DNA of 25,895 nt from assembly GCA_947475125.1 (NCBI GenBank), contig CANJMX010000006.1, positions 1 to 25,895 of the forward strand, given 5' to 3'. How positions within the stretch are numbered: the first letter of the stretch is position 1; every line of letters begins with the position of its first letter. Positions 16,372-23,778 of the stretch are shown here, piece by piece. The notes below the pieces were generated by a model that saw only the letters and a list, made by a program, of their open reading frames with translations, did no database searches and was not told where the DNA came from. The position numbers were made by a program, and so were the translations under genes. This DNA is from Actinomycetota bacterium. Lineage in GTDB: Bacteria; Actinomycetota; Thermoleophilia; Miltoncostaeales; Miltoncostaeaceae.

Positions 16372-18945
16372 CTATCGAACTCGGAATGGCGCCGATACGG
16401 TGCGAAGGTCCGCCCCGCCCGTACCCCGCGCGGTGACCACAAGGCGGTACCGACCAGGGGGCACATCAGTGCCCTGGGCATCGCGCTGCGAGAGGGCCAG
16501 GCGGTAGGTGGATGCCGGCCAGTCACCCGTGGGTTCGGCACCGGTCATGCGGATGGTCACGCCGCCGCCCACTGGCCGCAGCGACAGGCTGACGTCGTGC
16601 AGCGTGACCGCCGCGAGGCCATCAGAGCGCACATCGCGCATGCCAACGCGCACTGTCACCTGGCCGATACCCGCGCCACCCGTATCGATCGTTGGCACGC
16701 CAAGTGCAGCCTGGGGCGATGGCGCCACGGGTGCCGACCACACCAGCGCCGAACCGGCGGCAACCTGGCCCCCGTCGGGCACCACCAGGATCCGGGCCCG
16801 GAAGACCCCGTCGCCGCTCTCCGGGCCGCGCGGAATCGTGACGGTGCCGCGGTGACGCCCATCGGGCGCCAGATCGAATGCCGCGCCGATCGGCGAGTAT
16901 GCGCCGTCATCACCTTGCTGAAGTACGCGGTACGTGCCCCCGGTGCCGGTGAGGTCGTGCACGGTGAAGCCCATCTGGGTGTCATCGCTGCGCGAGCGCG
17001 GGCCGCTGATGATTGGTGGGTCGATAGAGACGCCCGGAAGCGCCCGGGACGGCAGCGACGCCGCGTCGGGTGCCTGTCCCGCGCCTTGATCGACCGCGCC
17101 CGCGTCCGGCACCTGCCCGGTTGACTGCACAAGGGCGCTGCGTATATCGGCCGGCGTCCAGCCCGGGTGATCAATGCGCAGCCGCAAGGCCTCGCCGGCA
17201 ACCGTTGCGGCTGCGGCCGACGTACCACTGAGCGGCGCCTGAAGCGGAGTGCCCCCGGAATCGATGCCGGGGAAGGCCGCCTCCACACCCACCGCAGGAG
17301 CGACCAGATCAGGCTCCAACCGGCCGGATGCCGACGGCCCGCGTGACGAGAACGACGCGACAGCCGGGGTTGCGTCGGCCACCGCATTGGGCGAAATGGA
17401 CACCGTCATCGAGGGGTTCTTCCTGAGCAGGTCAATGAGCGCAGCGCCCTGCTGGCGACCGAGCCCAACGATGGGAATCGGGGAGGCGGACCCGCCACTG
17501 ATACCCGGGAACGCGCCCGCGCCCGACTCATCCCACACCACCAGAGCGATGGCGCCCGCGGATGCGGCGCGCCGTGCAACCTCCTGGATGGGGGCACCGC
17601 TTCGCGTGACCATGGCAATGGCGCCGGCGATGGTGCTGCGGCCATCGGGGCCTGCGAAGTCGCGTGTGTCGAGCCCAGTACCCACGCCGGACTCGCCGCT
17701 GGCAGGCACAAGGGTGGCACCTTCCAGCACGGGCGACCCGGGGTCGGCGCCCATCAGCGGCAGCGTTCCGAGCATGGCTCCCGCGGGGCCCACCGATGCG
17801 CTGAGATCGGCGGTACGTGGCCCCCCTGCCCCGGCGACGCCTCCAACGGTAAGCACGCCCGGGGCTGAGGCGGGGTCGCCCACCGAACCCGGGAAGAGGC
17901 CCGTGGGGCCGTCGTTACCCGCAGGCGCCACAACCACGGCGCCCGCACGGTTGGCAGCCGACAGTCCACGGGCCACCGGGTCAATTCCCCCACCACCGAA
18001 GCCGCGGGCCAACCCCAGTGCAATGACATCGGCGTGATCACCGGGCATGCCGTCGCGGTTCGGGTCGGCGGCCATCTCGAGGGCCGCAAGCACCCGATCG
18101 GAGCGGGCGAGCGTGCGCACCTGGCCATCCACCTGCTCGCGTGCCGTCACGCGGTACGCGAGAAGGCGCGGCACCTGCTGCGGGGCCAGACCCGCCAGCG
18201 CGGGGGAGCGCAGAATGATGGAGGCGATCTGTGTGCCGTGGGCCTCGGCGGCGGGATCAGCCGGATCGGGCGATGGGTCGGAATCGACCTGCACGAGGTC
18301 AAATCCGCCCACGATGGGCCGATTGGGGCCAATGCCTCCACCCAGCCATGGATGAGACGCGTCCACACCGGTGTCGATGAGCGCCACGTGGGCCGGCGCC
18401 CCGCCAGCCGGGGCAAGGGGCGGTGTCTCCTGCCCTCCGTCGCCCGTGGGGACGGCATCCGACGTGGTGGCGGCGGCGGGCGCCAAATACTGCACAGGCA
18501 CCACCGCCGCGATACCCGGAATCTCCCCGAGCCCTGCGAGGTGCGCGGTGGGAACCCTCACCGCCAGACCGTTGATGAGGGTGCGGTACCGCTGGGTGAC
18601 GAGCCCACCCATGCCCTGAACCGACGCCTCGACCGCGAGCTGATCGGCCTGAATACGTGTGAGTGCGGCGGCGCGACCGGCCTCCGGGGTATCGGTGATC
18701 GAGTCGCCATCAAGCACGATGATCGCCGACTCGGTGTCGCCCGGCGGCACTACCTGCGGTGCGCGCTGACCGTCAACCCAGTCGTGCCATGCCGTTGCCG
18801 CGAGTAGCGCCTGCTCGGAATCGCTGCCGGAGCCCGCCCCGACCTGGGCCACGAGCACCGCAGGGGTGACGATCACGGCGGCCGCCGCCAGCGTGATGCC
18901 GAGCCGTCGTGCCAGGTGGCGGCTGCGTCGGGATGAGCGGCTCAT
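16372..18945 (-). CDS. Exported subtilisin-like serine protease (S8) with PA domain
   Basis: 857 residues. An Arg-rich N-region (SRSSRRSRHLARR) and a hydrophobic segment (LGITLAAAAVIVTPAVLVA) form a signal peptide. A propeptide-like region (about 70-155) follows. The catalytic domain has Asp191 (HVALIDTGVD), His236 (EAHGTQIAS), oxyanion Asn344 (VVAPAGNDG) and Ser576 (LSGTSAAAA). A PA-like insert lies at about 400-510 (AIAMVTRSGAPIQE, PIPIVGLG). After about residue 660 the protein is beta-rich and Fn3-like, with no sorting motif. ATG 18945 overlaps the tsaD stop as ATGA, which decides the start. An upstream in-frame start at 19005 would lie deep inside tsaD. Secreted general proteolysis is likely. 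Its coupling to tRNA-modification genes is unusual. Confidence 0.92.
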   Translation of the reverse strand: MSRSSRRSRHLARRLGITLAAAAVIVTPAVLVAQVGAGSGSDSEQALLAATAWHDWVDGQRAPQVVPPGDTESAIIVLDGDSITDTPEAGRAAALTRIQADQLAVEASVQGMGGLVTQRYRTLINGLAVRVPTAHLAGLGEIPGIAAVVPVQYLAPAAATTSDAVPTGDGGQETPPLAPAGGAPAHVALIDTGVDASHPWLGGGIGPNRPIVGGFDLVQVDSDPSPDPADPAAEAHGTQIASIILRSPALAGLAPQQVPRLLAYRVTAREQVDGQVRTLARSDRVLAALEMAADPNRDGMPGDHADVIALGLARGFGGGGIDPVARGLSAANRAGAVVVAPAGNDGPTGLFPGSVGDPASAPGVLTVGGVAGAGGPRTADLSASVGPAGAMLGTLPLMGADPGSPVLEGATLVPASGESGVGTGLDTRDFAGPDGRSTIAGAIAMVTRSGAPIQEVARRAASAGAIALVVWDESGAGAFPGISGGSASPIPIVGLGRQQGAALIDLLRKNPSMTVSISPNAVADATPAVASFSSRGPSASGRLEPDLVAPAVGVEAAFPGIDSGGTPLQAPLSGTSAAAATVAGEALRLRIDHPGWTPADIRSALVQSTGQVPDAGAVDQGAGQAPDAASLPSRALPGVSIDPPIISGPRSRSDDTQMGFTVHDLTGTGGTYRVLQQGDDGAYSPIGAAFDLAPDGRHRGTVTIPRGPESGDGVFRARILVVPDGGQVAAGSALVWSAPVAPSPQAALGVPTIDTGGAGIGQVTVRVGMRDVRSDGLAAVTLHDVSLSLRPVGGGVTIRMTGAEPTGDWPASTYRLALSQRDAQGTDVPPGRYRLVVTARGTGGADLRTVSAPFRVR

Positions 18946-19964
18946 GCGGCGATACCCCCCGGAGGCGCGGTGGCAATGGCGTCTTCGCCAACGTAATGAG
19001 GCCACGGGATGGCAGGGGTGAACGCCGCGGCCGCACCGATCATGGCGGCGTTGTCGGTGCAGAGGGAGCGGTCGGGTATGGCCACCCTGAGGCCACGCGC
19101 TGATGCGCCCTCCTCCACGAGTTGACGAAGGCGGCCATTGGCCGCGACGCCGCCGCCAATGGAGATAGCCGGCATGCCATGGATTTCGGCGGCACGGAGA
19201 AGGCGGTCGGCCAGCGGGCGCACGATGGCCTCCTGGTACGAGGCCGCGAGGTCGGCACGTCGGGCAGCGGTGCCCTCCTCACCGAGGTCGCGCACGACGT
19301 AGAGGAGCGCGGTCTTTACCCCTGCGTACGAGAAATCGAGCCCTGGCCCGCGGCCCCGGAGCCCGACGGGGAAGTCGAAGGCCGACGAGTCGCCCTCGCG
19401 GGCGAGCTGCTCGAGACCGGGCCCTCCGGGATATGGGATACCCAGAAGACGAGCGCCCTTGTCGATGGCCTCCCCCGCAGCGTCGTCGAGCGTCTGCCCC
19501 AGCAATTGGGGCGCCGCGTAGTCCTCTACGAGATCGATGCGTGTGTGACCCCCGGATGCCGTGAGTGCAACAAACGGCGCATCGAGCGCGAGCGGCTCAA
19601 GCCACACTGCAGCGATATGGCCGTGAAGGTGATCGACCATCACCAGATCCTTGCCCGTGGCGTACGCCAGTGCCTTGGCTGTGGCCACCCCCACCAGCAG
19701 GGCCCCGATAAGCCCGGGCCTGCGGGTGACCGCGATGCGCGCGATGTCGTTGAGGGAGACCCCCGCCTCGCGCAGGGCCTCATCCACAACCGCATTGACC
19801 GTGGTGAGGTGGTGGCGTGCGGCAACTTCAGGGACCACACCGCCGTACACGCTGTGCAGCTCGGCCTGCGACGCCACGATGCTCGAGAGAATGCGGCGGC
19901 CATCCACCACGGCAGCGGCCGTCTCGTCGCATGAGGTCTCGATGGCGAGCACGAGGTCGGTCAT
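18942..19964 (-). CDS. tsaD: tRNA N6-adenosine threonylcarbamoyltransferase TsaD
   Basis: 340 residues, the normal length. TsaD transfers threonylcarbamoyl from threonylcarbamoyl-AMP to A37 of ANN-decoding tRNAs, working with TsaB and TsaE. Family motifs present are AIETSCDETAAAVV at the N-terminus, the metal-binding HLHGH (His112, His116), ALTASGGHTRI, LGQTLDDAAGEAIDKGARLLG, PGLDFSYAGVKTA, ISIGGGVAANGRLR and the final CTDNAAMIGAAA. One oddity: the normally Gly-containing TAGPGL segment reads TRRPGL (Arg81-Arg82). ATG 19964 overlaps the rimI stop as ATGA. An upstream in-frame start at 19991 would add nine residues not typical of the family. The downstream protease start overlaps its own stop. 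Confidence 0.96.
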   Translation of the reverse strand: MTDLVLAIETSCDETAAAVVDGRRILSSIVASQAELHSVYGGVVPEVAARHHLTTVNAVVDEALREAGVSLNDIARIAVTRRPGLIGALLVGVATAKALAYATGKDLVMVDHLHGHIAAVWLEPLALDAPFVALTASGGHTRIDLVEDYAAPQLLGQTLDDAAGEAIDKGARLLGIPYPGGPGLEQLAREGDSSAFDFPVGLRGRGPGLDFSYAGVKTALLYVVRDLGEEGTAARRADLAASYQEAIVRPLADRLLRAAEIHGMPAISIGGGVAANGRLRQLVEEGASARGLRVAIPDRSLCTDNAAMIGAAAAFTPAIPWPHYVGEDAIATAPPGGIAA

Positions 19965-20440
19965 GCCGCTGTCTCCCCCTCCTCGAGCCACATGATCAGC
20001 GCATCCTCCTGGTTATTTGAGTAGTACCGCGGCCGGACGCCGGAATCGGTGAACCCACGACTGCGATACAAGCGGATGGCGGGCTCGTTGGAGACGCGGA
20101 CCTCGAGTGTGTAACGGCGATACGGATTGCCGTGGAGCACCGCGATGGCGGCATCCAGCAGTTGCGCGCCCACCCCCCGGTTTCGACATCCGCGGTCAAC
20201 CACCAGGTTCAGCACATGCCACGAGTCGCCCTGGCCCGCGCAGCAGATGTAGCCGATGACCTCTTTCCGCTCGGTGGCCACCAGCAGAACGCCCTCCGAG
20301 CGCTCCAGTTCGGCCGCGAGCATTGGTCGGCTCCAGGCGACCGGATCGCTGCTCAACTCAAGGCGCACTATGGCGTCGAGGTCGCCGCCGTGCGCGAGCC
20401 GCACCCGCACCTTGGTGGCTCCGCCCGGCGCCCGGGTCAC
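19961..20440 (-). CDS. rimI: Ribosomal-protein-alanine N-acetyltransferase RimI (GNAT)
   Basis: 159 residues with one GNAT domain. Motif A has LNLVVDRGCRNRGVGAQLL, holding the acetyl-CoA pyrophosphate loop R-x-x-G-x-G. Then come YTLEVRVSNEPAIRLYRSRGF and the C-terminal YYSNNQEDALIMWLE, typical of RimI, which acetylates the N-terminal Ala of ribosomal protein S18. Placement between tsaB and tsaD is a common arrangement and supports the name. The GTG start at 20440 overlaps the tsaB stop as GTGA. The first 14 residues before VRLAHGGDLDAI are slightly longer than usual. Other protein targets are possible. Confidence 0.9.
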   Translation of the reverse strand: MTRAPGGATKVRVRLAHGGDLDAIVRLELSSDPVAWSRPMLAAELERSEGVLLVATERKEVIGYICCAGQGDSWHVLNLVVDRGCRNRGVGAQLLDAAIAVLHGNPYRRYTLEVRVSNEPAIRLYRSRGFTDSGVRPRYYSNNQEDALIMWLEEGETAA

Positions 20441-21126
20441 GCCGGTGCCTCCGCCGCGAGGCGCTCCAGGCGCTTCTCCTCCGCGTCGGGCAGACGCAGG
20501 TACGACGGGAGAACTGGCAGCGGGCCAACCTGGGCGACCCTGGCAACCAGTTGCGCCGCACTCACCCGCTGCACCGTGCCGTCGGGAGCCATCCGCGCAG
20601 CCAGCCCAGCCGGGACGAGCAGAGCGCCGTCGCCAGCGAGCACTGCGGGGCCCGCCTTCCCGAGCGCGAGGCTGAACGCCGCGGGATCCCAGGCAGCCGG
20701 TGCGATGACCTGGCGAAGGCCGCCCTCGGCGTCGGGCGCATACGCGCCTGCGAATACCTCCCGGCGCCGAGCATCAATAACGGGGGCGATCAACTCGCCC
20801 TCCCTGCAGGCCACAGACGCCCCGAGCGCGAGGGCCTCAAGGCTCGACGCGCCGTGCACAGGGATACCGAGTGCCTGCCCCAGACCCAGTGCCGTGGCAA
20901 TACCGATCCGGATGCCCGTAAAGCCGCCGGGGCCAACCCCGACGACGATCTGCGAAAGGTCTCCGGGCACCACACCGCATGCCCCCAGAAGGTGGTGCGC
21001 CGCCTCAAGCACCCGGCGCCCGCCCCCCGGCACCCGGCCAAGCCACAGCTCGGCGATGACGCCATCGTCGCCCACGAGCGCGAGCGACGGAGTGGGAGTC
21101 GCGGTGTCAAGCGCGAAGGTGATCAA
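20437..21126 (-). CDS. tsaB: t6A biosynthesis protein TsaB
   Basis: About 229 residues, an ASKHA-fold paralog of TsaD that forms the TsaB-TsaD heterodimer and is needed for t6A formation. The N-terminus TFALDTATPTPSLALVGDD and the VVGVGPGGFTGIRIGIATALGLGQALGIPV stretch (read as GVGPGGFTGIRIG then TALGLGQALG) are the hallmark of TsaB, and PVIDARRREVFAGAY follows. The C-terminal half is divergent, as is usual. Two adjacent TTG codons could start it; 21126 is preferred because GGGG sits six bases upstream, against three for 21129. It overlaps the end of tsaE by about 20 bp in another frame. Confidence 0.93.
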   Translation of the reverse strand: MITFALDTATPTPSLALVGDDGVIAELWLGRVPGGGRRVLEAAHHLLGACGVVPGDLSQIVVGVGPGGFTGIRIGIATALGLGQALGIPVHGASSLEALALGASVACREGELIAPVIDARRREVFAGAYAPDAEGGLRQVIAPAAWDPAAFSLALGKAGPAVLAGDGALLVPAGLAARMAPDGTVQRVSAAQLVARVAQVGPLPVLPSYLRLPDAEEKRLERLAAEAPA

Positions 21127-21583
21127 CAAGTTCCCCGAGCGATTGGTCGGTGCCGCGGTCGCGGCCCGTCAAGCGAAGCAGCCGTGCGTCGCCGCCGCCA
21201 TGCCCGATGTCCACGGAGACCCTGGGCTCCGGCAGTCCCGCCGCAATGGAATCGGGCCATTCAATGAATGCCACGCCGTCGTCACCAATGGCCTCGAGGG
21301 CCAGTCCGATCTCCTCGTCATCCGGGTCGCTCAGGCGCCAGGCGTCGAGGTGGGCAACCGGAATGCGACCCACGTAGGCGTTGGCGATGGTGAAGGTGGG
21401 ACTGGTGATGGGCCCCTCCACCCCGAGCGCACGAGCCGCACCGCGTACGAGCGTGGTCTTGCCCGCGCCGAGGTCGCCCCGCAGAAGCACGATGTCGCCC
21501 GCCACGAGCAACGATGCGATACCCGCACCGATCGCCTCGGTCTGCTCGGCAGTGTGGGTGGTGATCTCGGCCACGGTGGTCAA
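21107..21583 (-). CDS. tsaE: t6A biosynthesis ATPase TsaE
   Basis: 158 residues, the expected size. TsaE is the P-loop ATPase that binds the TsaB-TsaD complex and is needed for turnover in t6A synthesis. Visible are the Walker A GDLGAGKTTLVRG, the TSPTFTIANAY segment and HLDAWRL, followed by IEWPDSIA, all diagnostic. The initiation codon is probably TTG 21583, which overlaps the glycosylase stop as TTGA, continuing the chain of four-base overlaps in this operon. A GTG three codons later (21574) is an alternative. The C-terminus overlaps tsaB. Confidence 0.94.
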   Translation of the reverse strand: MTTVAEITTHTAEQTEAIGAGIASLLVAGDIVLLRGDLGAGKTTLVRGAARALGVEGPITSPTFTIANAYVGRIPVAHLDAWRLSDPDDEEIGLALEAIGDDGVAFIEWPDSIAAGLPEPRVSVDIGHGGGDARLLRLTGRDRGTDQSLGELVDHLRA

Positions 21584-22248
21584 AAGAGGTCCATCTGGGA
21601 TGTGGGCGGTGCATCGGCGGTGGCGCCGGTGTCATCTGGCGCGCCCCCGGTGCCGGAGCGCCCCTTCAGCCCAATAAGTGGGGGTATGCGCGCGAAATCC
21701 TCCTGGAGCGTGCCGAGCATCGTGCGTGTGTAGAGCGCGGCAGCCGGATGGAACACGGGAAAGAGGGTGATACCCACCCCGCCGAACTCCACCTGCTGCA
21801 CCTGCCCGTGCACCGTGCTGATGCCATCGGGGCGGCCCGAGATGAGTTTGGTGGCGAAGTTGCCCAACGTGCACACGAGCCGGGGACGGATGAGCGACAC
21901 CTGTTCGGCAAGATATCCCTGACAGGCCTCGATCTCGCCGGGGAGCGGGTCGCGGTTGCCGGGAGGCCGGCACTTGAGCACATTGGCAATGAACACGTGA
22001 TCGCGCGTGAGGCCGATGCCCTCCAGCAGGGTGTCGAGCAACTTGCCGGCCTGACCAACAAATGGGACGCCGGTGCGGTCTTCATTGGCACCCGGGGCCT
22101 CGCCCACGAACATGAGATCGGCGTTGGGATCTCCCGCCCCCACAACCACGGTTGCGCGCCCCTCTGCGAGGGCACAATGCGTGCAGGAACGCAGCGATTG
22201 CGCCAGTCGCTCAAGGGCCTGCGCACGGACGGCAGCATCGCTCATCAC
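21580..22248 (-). CDS. Family 4 uracil-DNA glycosylase with 4Fe-4S cluster
   Basis: 222 residues. It removes uracil from DNA as the first step of base-excision repair. Cluster ligands are Cys22 and Cys25 (SCTHC) and a Cys-x15-Cys pair (KCRPPGNRDP to EIEAC). Motif 1 is GEAPGANEDRTGVPFVGQAG and the motif 3 His is in FHPAAALY, matching the thermostable family 4 enzymes. After the catalytic domain, a roughly 25-residue Gly/Pro/Thr/Asp-rich tail ends exactly in QMDLF, which resembles the bacterial sliding-clamp-binding pentapeptide. The start is GTG 22248, or ATG 22245 directly after it, six bases downstream of a TAGCCT box and without a Shine-Dalgarno. It is the first gene of the tsaE-tsaB-rimI-tsaD-protease operon. 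Confidence 0.94.
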   Translation of the reverse strand: MMSDAAVRAQALERLAQSLRSCTHCALAEGRATVVVGAGDPNADLMFVGEAPGANEDRTGVPFVGQAGKLLDTLLEGIGLTRDHVFIANVLKCRPPGNRDPLPGEIEACQGYLAEQVSLIRPRLVCTLGNFATKLISGRPDGISTVHGQVQQVEFGGVGITLFPVFHPAAALYTRTMLGTLQEDFARIPPLIGLKGRSGTGGAPDDTGATADAPPTSQMDLF

Positions 22249-22254
22249 CGCATG

Positions 22255-22260
22255 AGGCTA
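22255..22260 (-). promoter_or_regulatory. Candidate -10 box of the glycosylase-tsa operon
   Basis: On the minus strand TAGCCT is followed by six bases and then GTG 22248. This is the third TAGNNT box in the window with such spacing, and no Shine-Dalgarno is present, suggesting a leaderless transcript. Confidence 0.4.
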
Positions 22261-22300
22261 CGTGCGCGACCGGACGCCCCAACGGGTTCGCCGCAAGCCC

Positions 22301-22330
22301 TTGTTTCATGGGTCCCCGGCGGTCTAGATT
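22301..22330 (+). promoter_or_regulatory. Candidate promoter of the pan operon
   Basis: TTGTTT (22301-22306) and TAGATT (22325-22330) are separated by 18 bases, a good housekeeping-sigma match in an otherwise GC-rich spacer. Transcription would begin near 22337, giving a leader of about 134 nt before panC. Confidence 0.5.
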
Positions 22331-22336
22331 GCCGCA

Positions 22337-22470
22337 TCCGAGCACGGCGAGAAGCCTGGTACCCCTGTCGGGGACTGGAGCGAGTCCGGTTCGGCGTGGC
22401 CCACCCAAAACCGGTGGGCGCGTCGCCCTGCGCGCTTCCCCACGATGGTCAGCCAGTCGCCATTCTGACG
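22337..22470 (+). promoter_or_regulatory. Structured leader of panC with possible short upstream ORF
   Basis: Three inverted repeats lie in the leader. CCCC/GGGG (22362-22365 and 22370-22373) shares bases with GGACT/AGTCC (22372-22376 and 22383-22387), so these two are mutually exclusive. A seven-bp stem (22399-22405 and 22413-22419) closes a CAAAACC loop. A seven-codon frame (ATG 22445, MVSQSPF, TGA 22466-22468) ends two bases before the panC ATG, which has no Shine-Dalgarno of its own. Whether this is a regulatory RNA is not shown by sequence alone. Confidence 0.35.
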
Positions 22471-23778
22471 ATGACCGCGACCTCAGCCCACACCACGCCA
22501 CAGGCCCCGCGACCCACAGTGGTCCGCACGATTACGGACCTGCGCGCTGCCATTGCAGCGCTGCGTGCCGAGGGTCGGCGAATCACTTTGGTGCCCACGA
22601 TGGGCGCATTTCACGAGGGCCACCTGTCGCTCATGCGCATCGGGCACGAGGCGGGTGACGCCGTGGTGGTGTCGCTGTTCGTCAATCCCACCCAGTTCGG
22701 CCCCGCCGAGGACCTTGCGGCGTACCCGCGGGATGAGGACCGGGACCTCGAACTGGCCGCATCGGCCGGAGCGGGTCTGGTGTGGGCGCCGCCCGTTGAC
22801 GAGGTCTATCCGGATGGCTTCGCGATGACGGTTGAGGTGGGCGGCCCGGCCGAGGTGCTGGAGGGGGCCATCCGCCCCCACCACTTTGCTGGCGTGGCGA
22901 CCGTGGTGGCCAAGTTGCTCACGGCTGTGCGCCCCGACCGGGTGATCTTTGGCCAGAAGGACGCGCAGCAGGTGGCCGTGATCCGCCGGATGATGCGCGA
23001 CCTGCATCTGGACGACATCGAGATGATCGTGGCCCCGATCATCCGTGAGCGCGACGGACTGGCAATGAGCAGCCGCAACGCCTACCTGGACACCGACGAC
23101 CGCGCTGCGGCCGTGGTGCTGTCGCGCGCCCTTGCCGACGCCGCATCACTCGCCGAGGAGGGCGAGTGCGACGGGGCGCGGATTGAGGAAGCGGCCATGG
23201 CCGCCATGCGCGCAGAGCCACGCTGCGAGCCCGAGTACGCAGCCGTGGTCGACCCCGACACCTTTCTTCCCATCTCACGCCTGGAGGGTCCGTCCCTTCT
23301 GTGCGTTGCAGCCCGCGTCGGTCCGGCGCGATTGATCGACAACCGGCAGTTGCCCGTTCCCACCACACGGAGGACCGCAGTGCCCCGAGCACGCACGATG
23401 TTGAAGAGCAAGATCCACCGCGCAACCGTGACCGATGCCAACCTGAACTACGTGGGGAGCATCACCGTGGACCGCGACCTGCTCGACCTGGCGGACATCC
23501 GCGAGTACGAGAAGGTATCGGTGCTCAACATCAACACCGGTGTCCGCTTTGAGACCTACGCGATCCATGGCCCCCGTGGGCGCGGCGACGTATGCCTCAA
23601 TGGCGCTGCTGCCCGGCTCGCCCATCCCGGCGATCTGGTCATCATCCTCACGTACGCCGAGTTTGATGAGTCGGAACTGGGCGAGCACTACGAGCCCACG
23701 GTGGTGCATGTGAACTCCCAGAACCGCGTCACCGAGATGGTCGAGGACATGGTCCCGATCATGTGGGAGGTCGAGTAA
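22471..23778 (+). CDS. panC-panD: Pantothenate synthetase fused to aspartate 1-decarboxylase (PanC-PanD)
   Basis: One uninterrupted 435-codon frame. Residues 1-303 are a complete PanC, which condenses pantoate and beta-alanine using ATP: VPTMGAFHEGHLSLMR with the HxGH motif, FVNPTQFGPAEDLAAYPR, FGQKDAQQVAVIRR, DGLAMSSRNAYL, and an end at ARLIDNRQL. Residues 304-435 are a complete PanD, which makes beta-alanine from aspartate. It begins TMLKSKIHRATVT and holds the self-cleavage site YVGS (Gly329-Ser330, giving the pyruvoyl group), ETYAIHGPRGRGDVCLNGAA and HPGDLVIILTYA. No stop separates the two. However, GGAGG at 23369-23373, six bases before an in-frame GTG at 23380, is an ideal start for a separate 132-residue PanD. 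ATG 22471 starts PanC; the frame is open farther upstream only by antisense overlap with the glycosylase gene. panB overlaps the 3' end. Confidence 0.93.
   Translation: MTATSAHTTPQAPRPTVVRTITDLRAAIAALRAEGRRITLVPTMGAFHEGHLSLMRIGHEAGDAVVVSLFVNPTQFGPAEDLAAYPRDEDRDLELAASAGAGLVWAPPVDEVYPDGFAMTVEVGGPAEVLEGAIRPHHFAGVATVVAKLLTAVRPDRVIFGQKDAQQVAVIRRMMRDLHLDDIEMIVAPIIRERDGLAMSSRNAYLDTDDRAAAVVLSRALADAASLAEEGECDGARIEEAAMAAMRAEPRCEPEYAAVVDPDTFLPISRLEGPSLLCVAARVGPARLIDNRQLPVPTTRRTAVPRARTMLKSKIHRATVTDANLNYVGSITVDRDLLDLADIREYEKVSVLNINTGVRFETYAIHGPRGRGDVCLNGAAARLAHPGDLVIILTYAEFDESELGEHYEPTVVHVNSQNRVTEMVEDMVPIMWEVE
23369..23382 (+). promoter_or_regulatory. Internal ribosome-binding site and GTG start for PanD
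   Basis: GGAGG is followed by six bases and GTG 23380, in frame with panC. It is one of only two GGAGG Shine-Dalgarno sites at a gene start that I noticed in the window (the other precedes 5574). The resulting protein would begin (M)PRARTMLKSK, which lines up with the start of free-standing mycobacterial-type PanD. This decides that free PanD can be made as well as the fusion. Confidence 0.65.

Noticed and set aside
20132..21733. 533-codon plus-strand frame across rimI, tsaB and tsaE
   Set aside because: Low-complexity Ser/Pro/Arg composition antisense to three confidently identified genes.
21748..22470. N-terminal extension of the panC frame
   Set aside because: It runs antisense through the uracil-DNA glycosylase gene and then through the leader; PanC homology begins just after ATG 22471.
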